6,086 bases of DNA, from NCBI GenBank assembly GCA_003096255.1, contig PIXS01000066.1:1-6086 (forward strand). The letters run 5' to 3'. The notes beneath the pieces are model-generated. The model did no database searches and was not told the DNA's origin. It saw only the letters and a program-made list of their open reading frames with translations. This document shows positions 1-4,289 of this stretch, piece after piece (the first letter of the stretch is position 1; every line of letters begins with the position of its first letter). This DNA comes from Candidatus Bathyarchaeum sp. Lineage in GTDB: Archaea; Thermoproteota; Bathyarchaeia; Bathyarchaeales; Bathyarchaeaceae. The translations under genes and the position numbers were made by a program.

Positions 1-323
1 AGAATTGTGTTAGCTCCAAAACCGCCTCCAGAAAATGGTGACCTGTACATATCTGCCCAATAAAGGGCGTATAAGCTTCCCATTATGAAACCTGATGCTC
101 CTCCTGCCCACTTGTTCCAAACTAGGCCCAGCAACAAGGGAATTGCAACCATCACAAGTAACTCTTCAAGCTCCATGATAATGCCCGTTACTGCACCGAA
201 TCCGCCATCACCAACAAGAGTATCCAACTGTGAAACGCCGACAATCAACAAAACCACAACAAGGGGAGCAATCATTCCATAAATTATGTCGTTACGAGTC
301 CAATCTCTCCATCCCAAATCCAT
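1..323 (-). CDS. Membrane protein of unknown function, 5' part only (runs off the left edge)
   Basis: An open frame with no stop runs from an ATG at 323-321 to the window edge, giving 107 codons. The protein begins MDLGWRDWTRNDIIYGMIAP. It has a hydrophobic segment at about residues 16-33, a second at about 55-70 after an acidic patch (MELEELL), and a likely third at about 75-90 after the sequence NKWAGGASG. This looks like an integral membrane protein with a short, Trp-rich cytoplasmic N-terminus. The start is supported by GGGGTGA on the minus strand (around 330-336), six or seven bases ahead of the ATG. It is divergent from the DsrE gene. I do not recognise the family with certainty and its C-terminus lies outside the window, so no function is assigned. 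The frame is free of stops and its amino-acid pattern is protein-like, whereas the plus-strand frame over it (85-282) is low-complexity Ser/Thr/Pro shadow. Confidence 0.8.
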   Translation of the reverse strand, partial: MDLGWRDWTRNDIIYGMIAPLVVVLLIVGVSQLDTLVGDGGFGAVTGIIMELEELLVMVAIPLLLGLVWNKWAGGASGFIMGSLYALYWADMYRSPFSGGGFGANTI

Positions 324-360
324 TAACGGTCACCCCAACCTCATCAATATTACATTTTGG

Positions 361-376
361 TTAAATATTCAAAGCA
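361..376 (-). promoter_or_regulatory. Possible TATA region for the leftward membrane-protein gene
   Basis: The minus strand reads CTTTGAATATTTAA here, an AT-rich TATA-like box about 40-50 bases ahead of the ATG at 323. That distance would put the transcript start near 340 and leave a short leader containing the GGGGTGA ribosome-binding site. The match to the archaeal TATA consensus is only moderate. Confidence 0.35.
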
Positions 377-540
377 ATCTAGATTTAACACTTTTTGCAA
401 AAAATAGAAAACGTCTGAATAAATTCAATCTGCAGTAAGAAGTTTCTGCTCGCTCGTTCCTTCCTTCGCCTTGGTTTCGGGTCGAGTTGGCTAGAATGAA
501 TTAAGCGTTTGTGAAGTTTTTGATGCTGACTCTGGCATTT
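377..540. other. Intergenic stretch with no recognisable gene
   Basis: This is the central part of the 307-base gap between the divergent genes starting at 323 and 631. I translated it in both directions. The longest open stretches (for example on the minus strand from about 505 to 390) are Arg/Lys-rich and resemble no family. The section around 445-490 is richer in C and T than its surroundings. I see no tRNA arms, convincing C/D box pair or repeat unit. Confidence 0.5.
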
Positions 541-570
541 GTGGTTGTAAAAATTGATCTAACTAACCAC
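541..570 (+). promoter_or_regulatory. Imperfect hairpin/inverted repeat just upstream of the DsrE promoter
   Basis: GTGGTT at 541-546 is matched by AACCAC at 565-570, with 18 bases between the arms. The right arm directly abuts the BRE/TATA of the DsrE promoter. It could be a binding site for an activator, or the end of an upstream transcript. Six-base arms with this spacing can also arise by chance. Confidence 0.3.
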
Positions 571-583
571 AAAAGTTTATAAC
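571..583 (+). promoter_or_regulatory. BRE/TATA promoter of the DsrE-family gene
   Basis: AAAAG (BRE-like) followed by TTTATAA forms a good archaeal promoter. Placing the start about 26 bases downstream puts transcription near 603. This is ahead of the GGAGGG ribosome-binding site at 618-623 and argues against translation starting at the ATG at 601. Confidence 0.6.
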
Positions 584-592
584 AGTGTTATA
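578..592. promoter_or_regulatory. Perfect palindrome over the TATA box, candidate operator
   Basis: TATAACAGTGTTATA is a perfect inverted repeat with seven-base arms around a single central G. It overlaps the 3' part of the TATA box and extends toward the predicted transcript start. A repressor dimer bound here would block TBP or RNA polymerase. The regulator is not in the window and is unknown. Confidence 0.5.
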
Positions 593-630
593 CTTATATT
601 ATGTGTACATGTATTTTGGAGGGAAGAAAT

Positions 631-993
631 TTGGCGGAAAAAAAGTCAATTTTGTATGTTCAGACTAGCGATGACCCTGAGCGACAATATTCTCCTCTTG
701 TGCTAGCGCAGACTGCGAAAGCAATGGGCATTGATGCAAAAGTGTATTACCTTGGTCAAGGATTAAAAGTGCTACTTCCAGGAACAGCTGAAAAAATAAA
801 ATTGGGATCTTTTCCTAGTGTGAAGGAGATGATTGAAAAAACTCTGTCATTAGGTATTGAAATCCTAGTTTGTGAAGCATCAAAACAAATGTTTGGTTGG
901 GAAAAAGTAGATTTGCTCCCGGGACTAAAAATAGTTGGTGCAGCAACTCTGAATGACCTCGCTTTAGAATCTGATAGAACAATGTGGTTCTAA
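631..993 (+). CDS. DsrE/DsrF-like family protein
   Basis: This is a 120-residue soluble protein from a TTG start. The frame extends back to an ATG at 601, but GGAGGG at 618-623 sits eight bases ahead of the TTG, and the promoter predicts a transcript start near 603, so TTG 631 is the better start. The sequence begins AEKKSILYVQTSDDPE, a first beta strand, followed by a helix (SPLVLAQTAKAMG) and the strand VYYLGQGLKVL. It continues through the segment EILVCEASKQMFGW to a C-terminal strand with IVGAATLNDLA. This order is typical of DsrE-like folds. Cys81, in the VCEAS segment, is at the place where sulfur-relay members (DsrE, TusD) carry the persulfide-forming cysteine, so a role in sulfur transfer is plausible but inferred. 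It is followed after 44 bases by a zinc-ribbon gene on the same strand and further on by a broken desulforedoxin-like gene. Confidence 0.8.
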   Translation: MAEKKSILYVQTSDDPERQYSPLVLAQTAKAMGIDAKVYYLGQGLKVLLPGTAEKIKLGSFPSVKEMIEKTLSLGIEILVCEASKQMFGWEKVDLLPGLKIVGAATLNDLALESDRTMWF

Positions 994-1037
994 ACAACAA
1001 TCAACTTCCTATTTTCCAATTCTTGAGTGGTGGTTTA

Positions 1038-1196
1038 ATGGGCACAAAAACTAACGTAATTTACAATTGTAAAAAATGTGGTTCCAAAGGAGTTTTGGCT
1101 GAAAGAGTTGATTCATATAACTTCAACAAACTTAAGATTCTGCCTTGTGGATGTTCAGCAGACAACGGCAAATTTCAGCTTCTTCATCCACTGTAA
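1038..1196 (+). CDS. Small zinc-ribbon protein
   Basis: This is a 52-residue protein with cysteines at 11, 14, 37 and 39 (C-x2-C and C-x-C), enough to bind one metal ion, probably zinc. The N-terminal part reads VIYNCKKCGSKGVLAERVDS and the second knuckle KILPCGCSA. No membrane segment is present. The frame can be extended to an ATG at 984, but that overlaps the DsrE stop and adds a non-conserved-looking tail. The ATG at 1038 has GAGTGGTGG just ahead of it and is preferred. It follows the DsrE gene closely on the same strand and is probably co-transcribed. The specific function is unknown; small rubredoxin-like metal binding is an alternative to a structural zinc ribbon. Confidence 0.6.
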   Translation: MGTKTNVIYNCKKCGSKGVLAERVDSYNFNKLKILPCGCSADNGKFQLLHPL

Positions 1197-1201
1197 AAAT
1201 T

Positions 1202-1264
1202 TGTGCGGGCGGATTTTTTGCTCTAGCAATGGACTCTGACGGCAACCAACTTGGGCTGCTATAG
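1202..1264 (+). pseudogene. Remnant resembling the C-terminal end of a VOC/glyoxalase-family protein
   Basis: The frame ending at the TAG at 1262-1264 reads GGFFALAMDSDGNQLGLL. This is the pattern of the last strand of vicinal-oxygen-chelate proteins (G-x-F-A-x-x-x-D-x-[DE]-G-N-x-x-G-L followed by a stop). Upstream in the same frame the match disappears where the zinc-ribbon gene ends (around 1196-1204), and there is no start codon or ribosome-binding site, so only about 18-20 codons survive. I read it as the tail of a deleted gene. Its short length means chance resemblance cannot be excluded. Confidence 0.45.
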
Positions 1265-1332
1265 TCTGAAATGACCTGAAAATTTTGCATCTGCCGTATT
1301 TTTTGAGAGAATAATTGTCCTAATCGAACAGA

Positions 1333-1340
1333 GGAGGTGA
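1333..1340 (+). promoter_or_regulatory. Strong ribosome-binding site of the desulforedoxin-like gene
   Basis: GGAGGTGA is a complete Shine-Dalgarno match, four bases ahead of the ATG at 1345. It shows that translation was meant to start there, although that ATG is one frame away from the conserved Cys-rich sequence. Confidence 0.65.
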
Positions 1341-1344
1341 AGGT

Positions 1345-1472
1345 ATGGTAAGAAAAAGGGAGACAAATATGAATGCAAAGAATGTGGACTAGTGATTGTG
1401 GTTGAGGACGCTTGTGGATGTTCTTCATGTGATTTGATATGTTGTGAAGCCCCGATGAAAGAAGTCAAATAG
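1345..1472 (+). pseudogene. Desulforedoxin-like (desulfoferrodoxin N-terminal type) protein, frameshifted
   Basis: The ATG at 1345, with its excellent ribosome-binding site, opens a frame that stops at 1390-1392. The neighbouring frame (codons from 1347) reads YECKECGLVIVVEDACGC and then SSCDLICCEAPMKEVK before the TAG at 1470-1472. CxxCG near the start and LxCC-x-x-PM near the end are the iron-binding signature of desulforedoxin and of the N-terminal domain of desulfoferrodoxin. Adding one base to the A-run at 1353-1357 would join start and body into a 42-residue protein beginning MVRKKGDKYECKECG. The protein would bind a rubredoxin-type Fe(Cys)4 centre and work in electron transfer. The extra CGCSSC segment in the middle is additional to the classic four cysteines. 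The shift may be a sequencing or assembly error in a homopolymer, a real mutation, or less likely recoding. Confidence 0.65.
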
Positions 1473-1492
1473 AAAAAATTACCGAAAACAAA

Positions 1493-1532
1493 GGCGGGTT
1501 CAAATCCCGCCCCGTATACCCTACTGTTTTTT
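1493..1532 (+). terminator. Possible terminator: GC-rich hairpin followed by a T6 tract
   Basis: The T-arm hairpin can pair for six bases (GGCGGG with CCCGCC) and is followed 15 bases later by six T residues (1527-1532). A T-run alone is enough for termination in many archaea. It would end transcription from the cluster on the left before the DUF996 promoter. Confidence 0.35.
1494..1518 (+). other. tRNA 3'-end fragment (T-arm plus acceptor strand), possible attachment-site remnant
   Basis: GCGGG-TTCAAAT-CCCGC (1494-1510) is a perfect tRNA T-arm: five-base stem, seven-base loop with TTCAAAT and the G53-C61 pair. It is followed by CCCGTAT, the seven bases expected for the 3' acceptor strand, and A as discriminator. 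The 75 bases upstream contain neither the complementary 5' acceptor strand (ATACGGG) nor anticodon or D arms, and the base before the T-stem is G rather than the usual pyrimidine. It is therefore a 3' fragment, as left at the distal end of elements that integrate into tRNA genes. Alternatives are a split-tRNA 3' half or a simple hairpin terminator of the preceding gene. Confidence 0.6.
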
Positions 1533-1551
1533 CTTGGTCGGAGTCAGATGC

Positions 1552-1564
1552 AAAAACTTTTATC
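1552..1564 (+). promoter_or_regulatory. BRE/TATA promoter of the DUF996 gene
   Basis: AAAAA followed by CTTTTATC forms a BRE/TATA pair. It predicts a transcript start around 1583-1588, downstream of the ATGs at 1534 and 1576, so these cannot be the start codon if this promoter is used. Confidence 0.5.
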
Positions 1565-1596
1565 TCTTTGTAAATATGGGTCATCAGGGAATGAAA

Positions 1597-2202
1597 ATGA
1601 CTTTTGAGTCAAGTAAGAATCTGAGTGCTGTTGGTGCTTTACTGCTGGTTATCGGTGCTGTCGCAGGTGCAGCTTGGTCTTTTTCAGGTTTGCTGTCATT
1701 AATTGGTCTAATTCTGCTGCTTGTTGGATTAAAGGGGCTAGCGACTCACTACAAAGAAGACGGAATATTCAACAACGCCCTTTATTCAGTGATTATTGCC
1801 ATAGTTGGATGTGTGGTTGGCGTAGGAGTCATAGCGGCTTCAGCTGTTTCAGCTTTGGCTGAACTTGACATCGACTGGGCTAGCATAGAAGATTGGGCCA
1901 ATGTTGGACCTGATGTAGCAAATGTTTTCATGGATTTCGACTTCAGTGCAATAGCAGCTCTGTTAGGTGCATTGCTGATTGGTCTAGTAATCTTCTATGT
2001 TGTAACAATCATTGCGATGTTCTTCTTCAGAAAGTCAATGAATCAATTGTCTGCAAAGTCTGGAGTTAGCCTGTTTAGCACGGCAGGATTGTTGATGCTA
2101 ATAGGTGCAATCATACCCGTCATAGGGTTGTTACTAATTTGGATAGGAGCTATACTTGTAACAGTGGCATTCTTCCAAATGAAAGAAGACACGACATCAT
2201 AG
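1597..2202 (+). CDS. DUF996-family membrane protein
   Basis: This is a 201-residue integral membrane protein with unknown role. It begins MTFESSKNLSAVGALLLVIG, which fits the usual start of DUF996 proteins. Two closely spaced helices (about residues 10-26 and 29-48) are followed by the family hallmark HYKEDGIFNNALY at about 51-63, another helix (about 63-88), an acidic extracytoplasmic loop with DIDWASIEDW (about 91-114), and helices at about 118-143 and 160-191. The protein ends in AFFQMKEDTTS. The frame extends to 1534, but the promoter at 1552-1564 rules that out. AGGGA at 1586-1590 is six bases from the ATG at 1597. The ATG at 1591 is a near alternative if the message is almost leaderless. 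It converges with the membrane-protein gene on the minus strand. Confidence 0.75.
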   Translation: MTFESSKNLSAVGALLLVIGAVAGAAWSFSGLLSLIGLILLLVGLKGLATHYKEDGIFNNALYSVIIAIVGCVVGVGVIAASAVSALAELDIDWASIEDWANVGPDVANVFMDFDFSAIAALLGALLIGLVIFYVVTIIAMFFFRKSMNQLSAKSGVSLFSTAGLLMLIGAIIPVIGLLLIWIGAILVTVAFFQMKEDTTS

Positions 2203-2245
2203 ACCACACAACCTACAGCTGGTACAGAAACCCTAAAACCGCCTT

Positions 2246-2265
2246 CTTTTTTTTTTAAAAAAAAG
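2246..2265. terminator. T10A8 tract between convergent genes, bidirectional terminator
   Basis: Ten T residues (2247-2256) followed directly by eight A residues (2257-2264) lie between the stop of the DUF996 gene at 2202 and the stop of the leftward gene at 2321. Archaeal RNA polymerase terminates on T-runs of the coding strand, and this tract presents one to transcripts from either side. Confidence 0.6.
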
Positions 2266-2320
2266 TGTAGGCACAAAGAAAATCATCAGTGTTCTCAGAA
2301 AAAAGGGGGTTGGGGTGTGG

Positions 2321-2890
2321 TTAGATGTTCTTTTTTATTTCGCGCGCGCGGCTTAGCATGATGAGTCCTATGATGATTGCGGGGATTCCGAAGACTATGG
2401 CAGTCCAGACCATTATTGTAATCATCGAGTTTACTACGTAATCTAGCGTAAAGCTTCCGATGGCAACTTCCCAGTTTCCGTCAATGTAAACTTTGAGGCA
2501 GAAGGCAACAAAGAATAGGAAAGATATTCCGCTTCCGCCCTGTTCTGTTTTTGTGCCTTTCCCAAAGAACTTGTATTCTTCCCGTTCTTCATCAGGTATC
2601 CGTTTCCACCACAAGTATCCTAGAATCGCTACAACTGCCACAGGAATTCCTATGATAATAAGCTCCCACAATGCCAAATGCAGCATAAAGGTAATCATGT
2701 GTGACATTGACCACTGTCCCAAAGCCGTGGGCACCATTTCAGTTGCTTGGGCTTCTCCAACGAACCACTGAAAGACTAGAACTGTGCCGACTACTGCAGC
2801 AACGGCGGCTACTATCCAAAACGCTAGCATGTTCCAATGACTTCTCACGAACTTCTTCCAAGACTTATCGTCTGTTTCACATTCTCCCAT
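2321..2890 (-). CDS. Four-helix membrane protein of unknown function
   Basis: This is a 189-residue protein beginning MGECETDDKSWKKFVRSHWN. Membrane segments lie at about residues 20-43, 65-95, 122-137 (weaker) and 150-179. Helix 1 is followed by a short outside loop with VGEAQAT, and helix 2 by YLWWKRIPDEEREEYKFFG, a Trp/charged motif at the cytoplasmic face. A Gly-rich linker and the segment IDGNWEVA between helices 3 and 4 are also notable. I associate this pattern with a conserved hypothetical family of archaea but know no function for it. AAGGAGAG on the minus strand around 2901-2908 is the ribosome-binding site. An ATG at 2894 is nearer to it but opens only a five-codon frame, so the ATG at 2890 is taken. 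It is transcribed from its own promoter around 2944-2959. Ten alternating C/G bases at 2341-2350 encode part of the C-terminal SRAREIKKNI. Confidence 0.75.
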   Translation of the reverse strand: MGECETDDKSWKKFVRSHWNMLAFWIVAAVAAVVGTVLVFQWFVGEAQATEMVPTALGQWSMSHMITFMLHLALWELIIIGIPVAVVAILGYLWWKRIPDEEREEYKFFGKGTKTEQGGSGISFLFFVAFCLKVYIDGNWEVAIGSFTLDYVVNSMITIMVWTAIVFGIPAIIIGLIMLSRAREIKKNI

Positions 2891-2930
2891 TCATTTTTTC
2901 TCTCCTTAAATCAATTCCACGATAGTTTTG

Positions 2931-2948
2931 GTGTATACTCTGTGTATA
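2931..2948. repeat. Tandem GTGTATA pair, 11 bp apart, on the promoter
   Basis: GTGTATA occurs at 2931-2937 and again at 2942-2948, one helical turn apart. The second copy is part of the TATA box on the minus strand, the first lies between it and the predicted transcript start. It could be a two-site operator, or coincidence in AT-rich DNA. Confidence 0.3.
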
Positions 2949-2959
2949 TAATTATTTGC
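2944..2959 (-). promoter_or_regulatory. TATA promoter of the leftward four-helix membrane protein
   Basis: The minus strand reads GCAAATAA (BRE-like) then TTATATAC. It predicts transcription from about 2922, some 30 bases ahead of the ATG at 2890 and just ahead of the AAGGAGAG site. It is one of the best TATA matches in the window. Confidence 0.6.
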
Positions 2960-3098
2960 ACCGCCAGTAAATTCGAAAAATTTGCCGCATTTCAGCTAAC
3001 AAAACAAGCAAAAGAGTCTTCATAGTAGGAGCCTAATAGAGGTACATTGTTGAAAACAGTATTTTTTCAGAAAAACAGCAGAAGAACAGACCGAATTT

Positions 3099-4223
3099 TT
3101 AGAGGAGCCAACCGAAAAAGAGCCGATACAGCCTGTGCTCAAGAATTGTCAAGGTTTTGGCTCTCCCAAAGACCCGGAAATAGTTCTTTCCCATAGCCTC
3201 AATCATGTCCCCAATATCATACCGCGGAAACAAGCAAGAAGAGATAATGAGTCGTCCCCACTCGCCCCGTTTTAGCTCATGAAGCATCTTAGTGCCTTTA
3301 CCTGTCTCAACCTCAAAGTAGTAAGCATCATAGTTCGGAGAAACATAGGGCAAATCATCCAGCTGCTGAGCAAAGGCTCCCTCCGTGGCGCTGTACATCT
3401 CAACTATCGGAACCTCACCAAACTGTTTCCTGAGAACAGGACCATACTTGAACTGAATCTTCGGAACGCTAGTGCAAACAAGGACCTTAAAATTCCACAA
3501 CTCTTTAGGCAGTTTTCCATGCTTCCGTTGAACGTACCTAGCAAAAGAAGTTATCACAGGCGTTACCCCAATAGCCGCAACCACAGGCTGATCTAACGCA
3601 GACTGGTAAACTAGCTCAAACCTTTTCTCCCAATCGGATCGGGTAATGCCCGAACCCAACGCGTCTATCTCCTCCTGTCTAGGCAACAGGCTAACCTCGT
3701 TTAGCATCGGATTGAGTTTCGCGTAGGTTCCTGAACTATAACCATACGTAATTTTTTGCCCGCCAGCGTCTAGGGTGGTTACTGTTGACGGAAAATTGAG
3801 GTTCAGTATCTTTCCTGCCAAAACATCCATGCTGCCCTGCCTGAGGGCATAGTTTGTTATTGCCCGTGCCCCACACCAAAAAATCTGTTCAATATGGCTT
3901 TTGGTGACTGGAATAACCTTGGACTTGCCTGTGGAGCCACGAGTCATCACCCAACACAACGGAGCCTCAGGCAGAATAACAGAATAGTTCCCAGCTTTCA
4001 CCTCATCAAGATGTGGACGCAGACCCTCATAGTTGATTGTTTGAAAGCTTTCCCGAAACATTGAGCCATTTCTGATTTCTTCTGCGTCGCGGCTTTTTCC
4101 GTAGTCTGTTTTGGCGTAGCCTCTAAGCAGTTTCTCTAGAATCGTTTGCTGTGACTCAGCAGGGCTCTTTAAGGCTTCATGCCACGGCTCAACGATATGT
4201 TTCAGGATGTCTACGCCACTCAT
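3099..4223 (-). CDS. GH3-family (auxin-responsive GH3-like) acyl-adenylating enzyme, short form
   Basis: This is a 374-residue soluble protein of the GH3 branch of adenylate-forming enzymes, which activate a carboxylic acid with ATP and in plants join it to an amino acid. The ATP-binding loop is at 94-107 (TRGSTGKSKVIPVT), motif 2 at 277-282 (YSATEG) and motif 3 at 334-339 (RYDIGD), followed by FGR at 352-354. The N-terminal part (LLRGYAKTDYGK, about 33-43) also matches the family. The protein stops about 20 residues after the hinge region, where plant and most bacterial GH3 proteins continue with a C-terminal domain. Translating past the stop in other frames gives nothing convincing, so it may be a natural short form. 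Start at the ATG at 4223; an in-frame stop lies ten bases upstream, and the ribosome-binding site is weak. It follows the zinc-ribbon membrane protein by 66 bases with no clear promoter, so they are probably co-transcribed. Substrate unknown. Confidence 0.85.
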   Translation of the reverse strand: MSGVDILKHIVEPWHEALKSPAESQQTILEKLLRGYAKTDYGKSRDAEEIRNGSMFRESFQTINYEGLRPHLDEVKAGNYSVILPEAPLCWVMTRGSTGKSKVIPVTKSHIEQIFWCGARAITNYALRQGSMDVLAGKILNLNFPSTVTTLDAGGQKITYGYSSGTYAKLNPMLNEVSLLPRQEEIDALGSGITRSDWEKRFELVYQSALDQPVVAAIGVTPVITSFARYVQRKHGKLPKELWNFKVLVCTSVPKIQFKYGPVLRKQFGEVPIVEMYSATEGAFAQQLDDLPYVSPNYDAYYFEVETGKGTKMLHELKRGEWGRLIISSCLFPRYDIGDMIEAMGKNYFRVFGRAKTLTILEHRLYRLFFGWLL

Positions 4224-4289
4224 TGCTGTCCATCAACCAACAATAGCACAGGTTACGTTGAATTCAAAGGGCACTGTTTTTTGGCATGT

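Noticed and set aside
85..282. Plus-strand open frame of 65 codons
   Set aside because: It has a Ser/Thr/Pro/Asn-rich composition without motifs and lies opposite a much better minus-strand membrane-protein frame with a ribosome-binding site.
984..1037. Upstream ATG extension of the small zinc-ribbon gene
   Set aside because: It overlaps the DsrE stop codon, adds a hydrophobic tail without motifs, and the ATG at 1038 has a better ribosome-binding site.
1204..1210. GTGCGGG, which could pair with the acceptor strand CCCGTAT of the tRNA fragment with two wobbles
   Set aside because: The bases after it do not form a D-arm or anticodon arm, and the sequence is explained by the Gly codons of the VOC-like remnant, so an interrupted full tRNA was not supported.
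1350..1360. Programmed -1 frameshift at the A-run of the desulforedoxin-like gene
   Set aside because: The bases in frame (A-AAA-AGG) do not fit the X-XXY-YYZ slippery pattern, and no stimulatory hairpin is seen right after it. A missing base is simpler.
1132..1468. Two minus-strand open frames (98 and 69 codons)
   Set aside because: They lie opposite the zinc-ribbon end, the VOC remnant and the desulforedoxin body, are rich in His/Ser/Pro, and show no family pattern or ribosome-binding site.
2043..2276. Minus-strand open frame of 77 codons
   Set aside because: It is the antisense shadow of the DUF996 gene, and its ATG side reads through the T10A8 tract.
2306..2320. G-rich stretch (GGGGGTTGGGGTGTGG) as a possible G-quadruplex
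   Set aside because: It has only two long G tracts; four are needed for a stable intramolecular quadruplex.
2493..3025. Three overlapping plus-strand open frames
   Set aside because: They are antisense to the four-helix membrane gene and its promoter, and have no ribosome-binding sites or domain patterns.
3030..3098. Possible C-terminal domain of GH3 in another frame downstream of the stop
   Set aside because: The alternative minus-strand frames give a short Ser/Cys-rich stretch and then stops, with no resemblance to the GH3 C-terminal domain.
3279..3596. Plus-strand open frame of 105 codons
   Set aside because: It is antisense to the GH3 gene, whose three adenylation motifs are intact.
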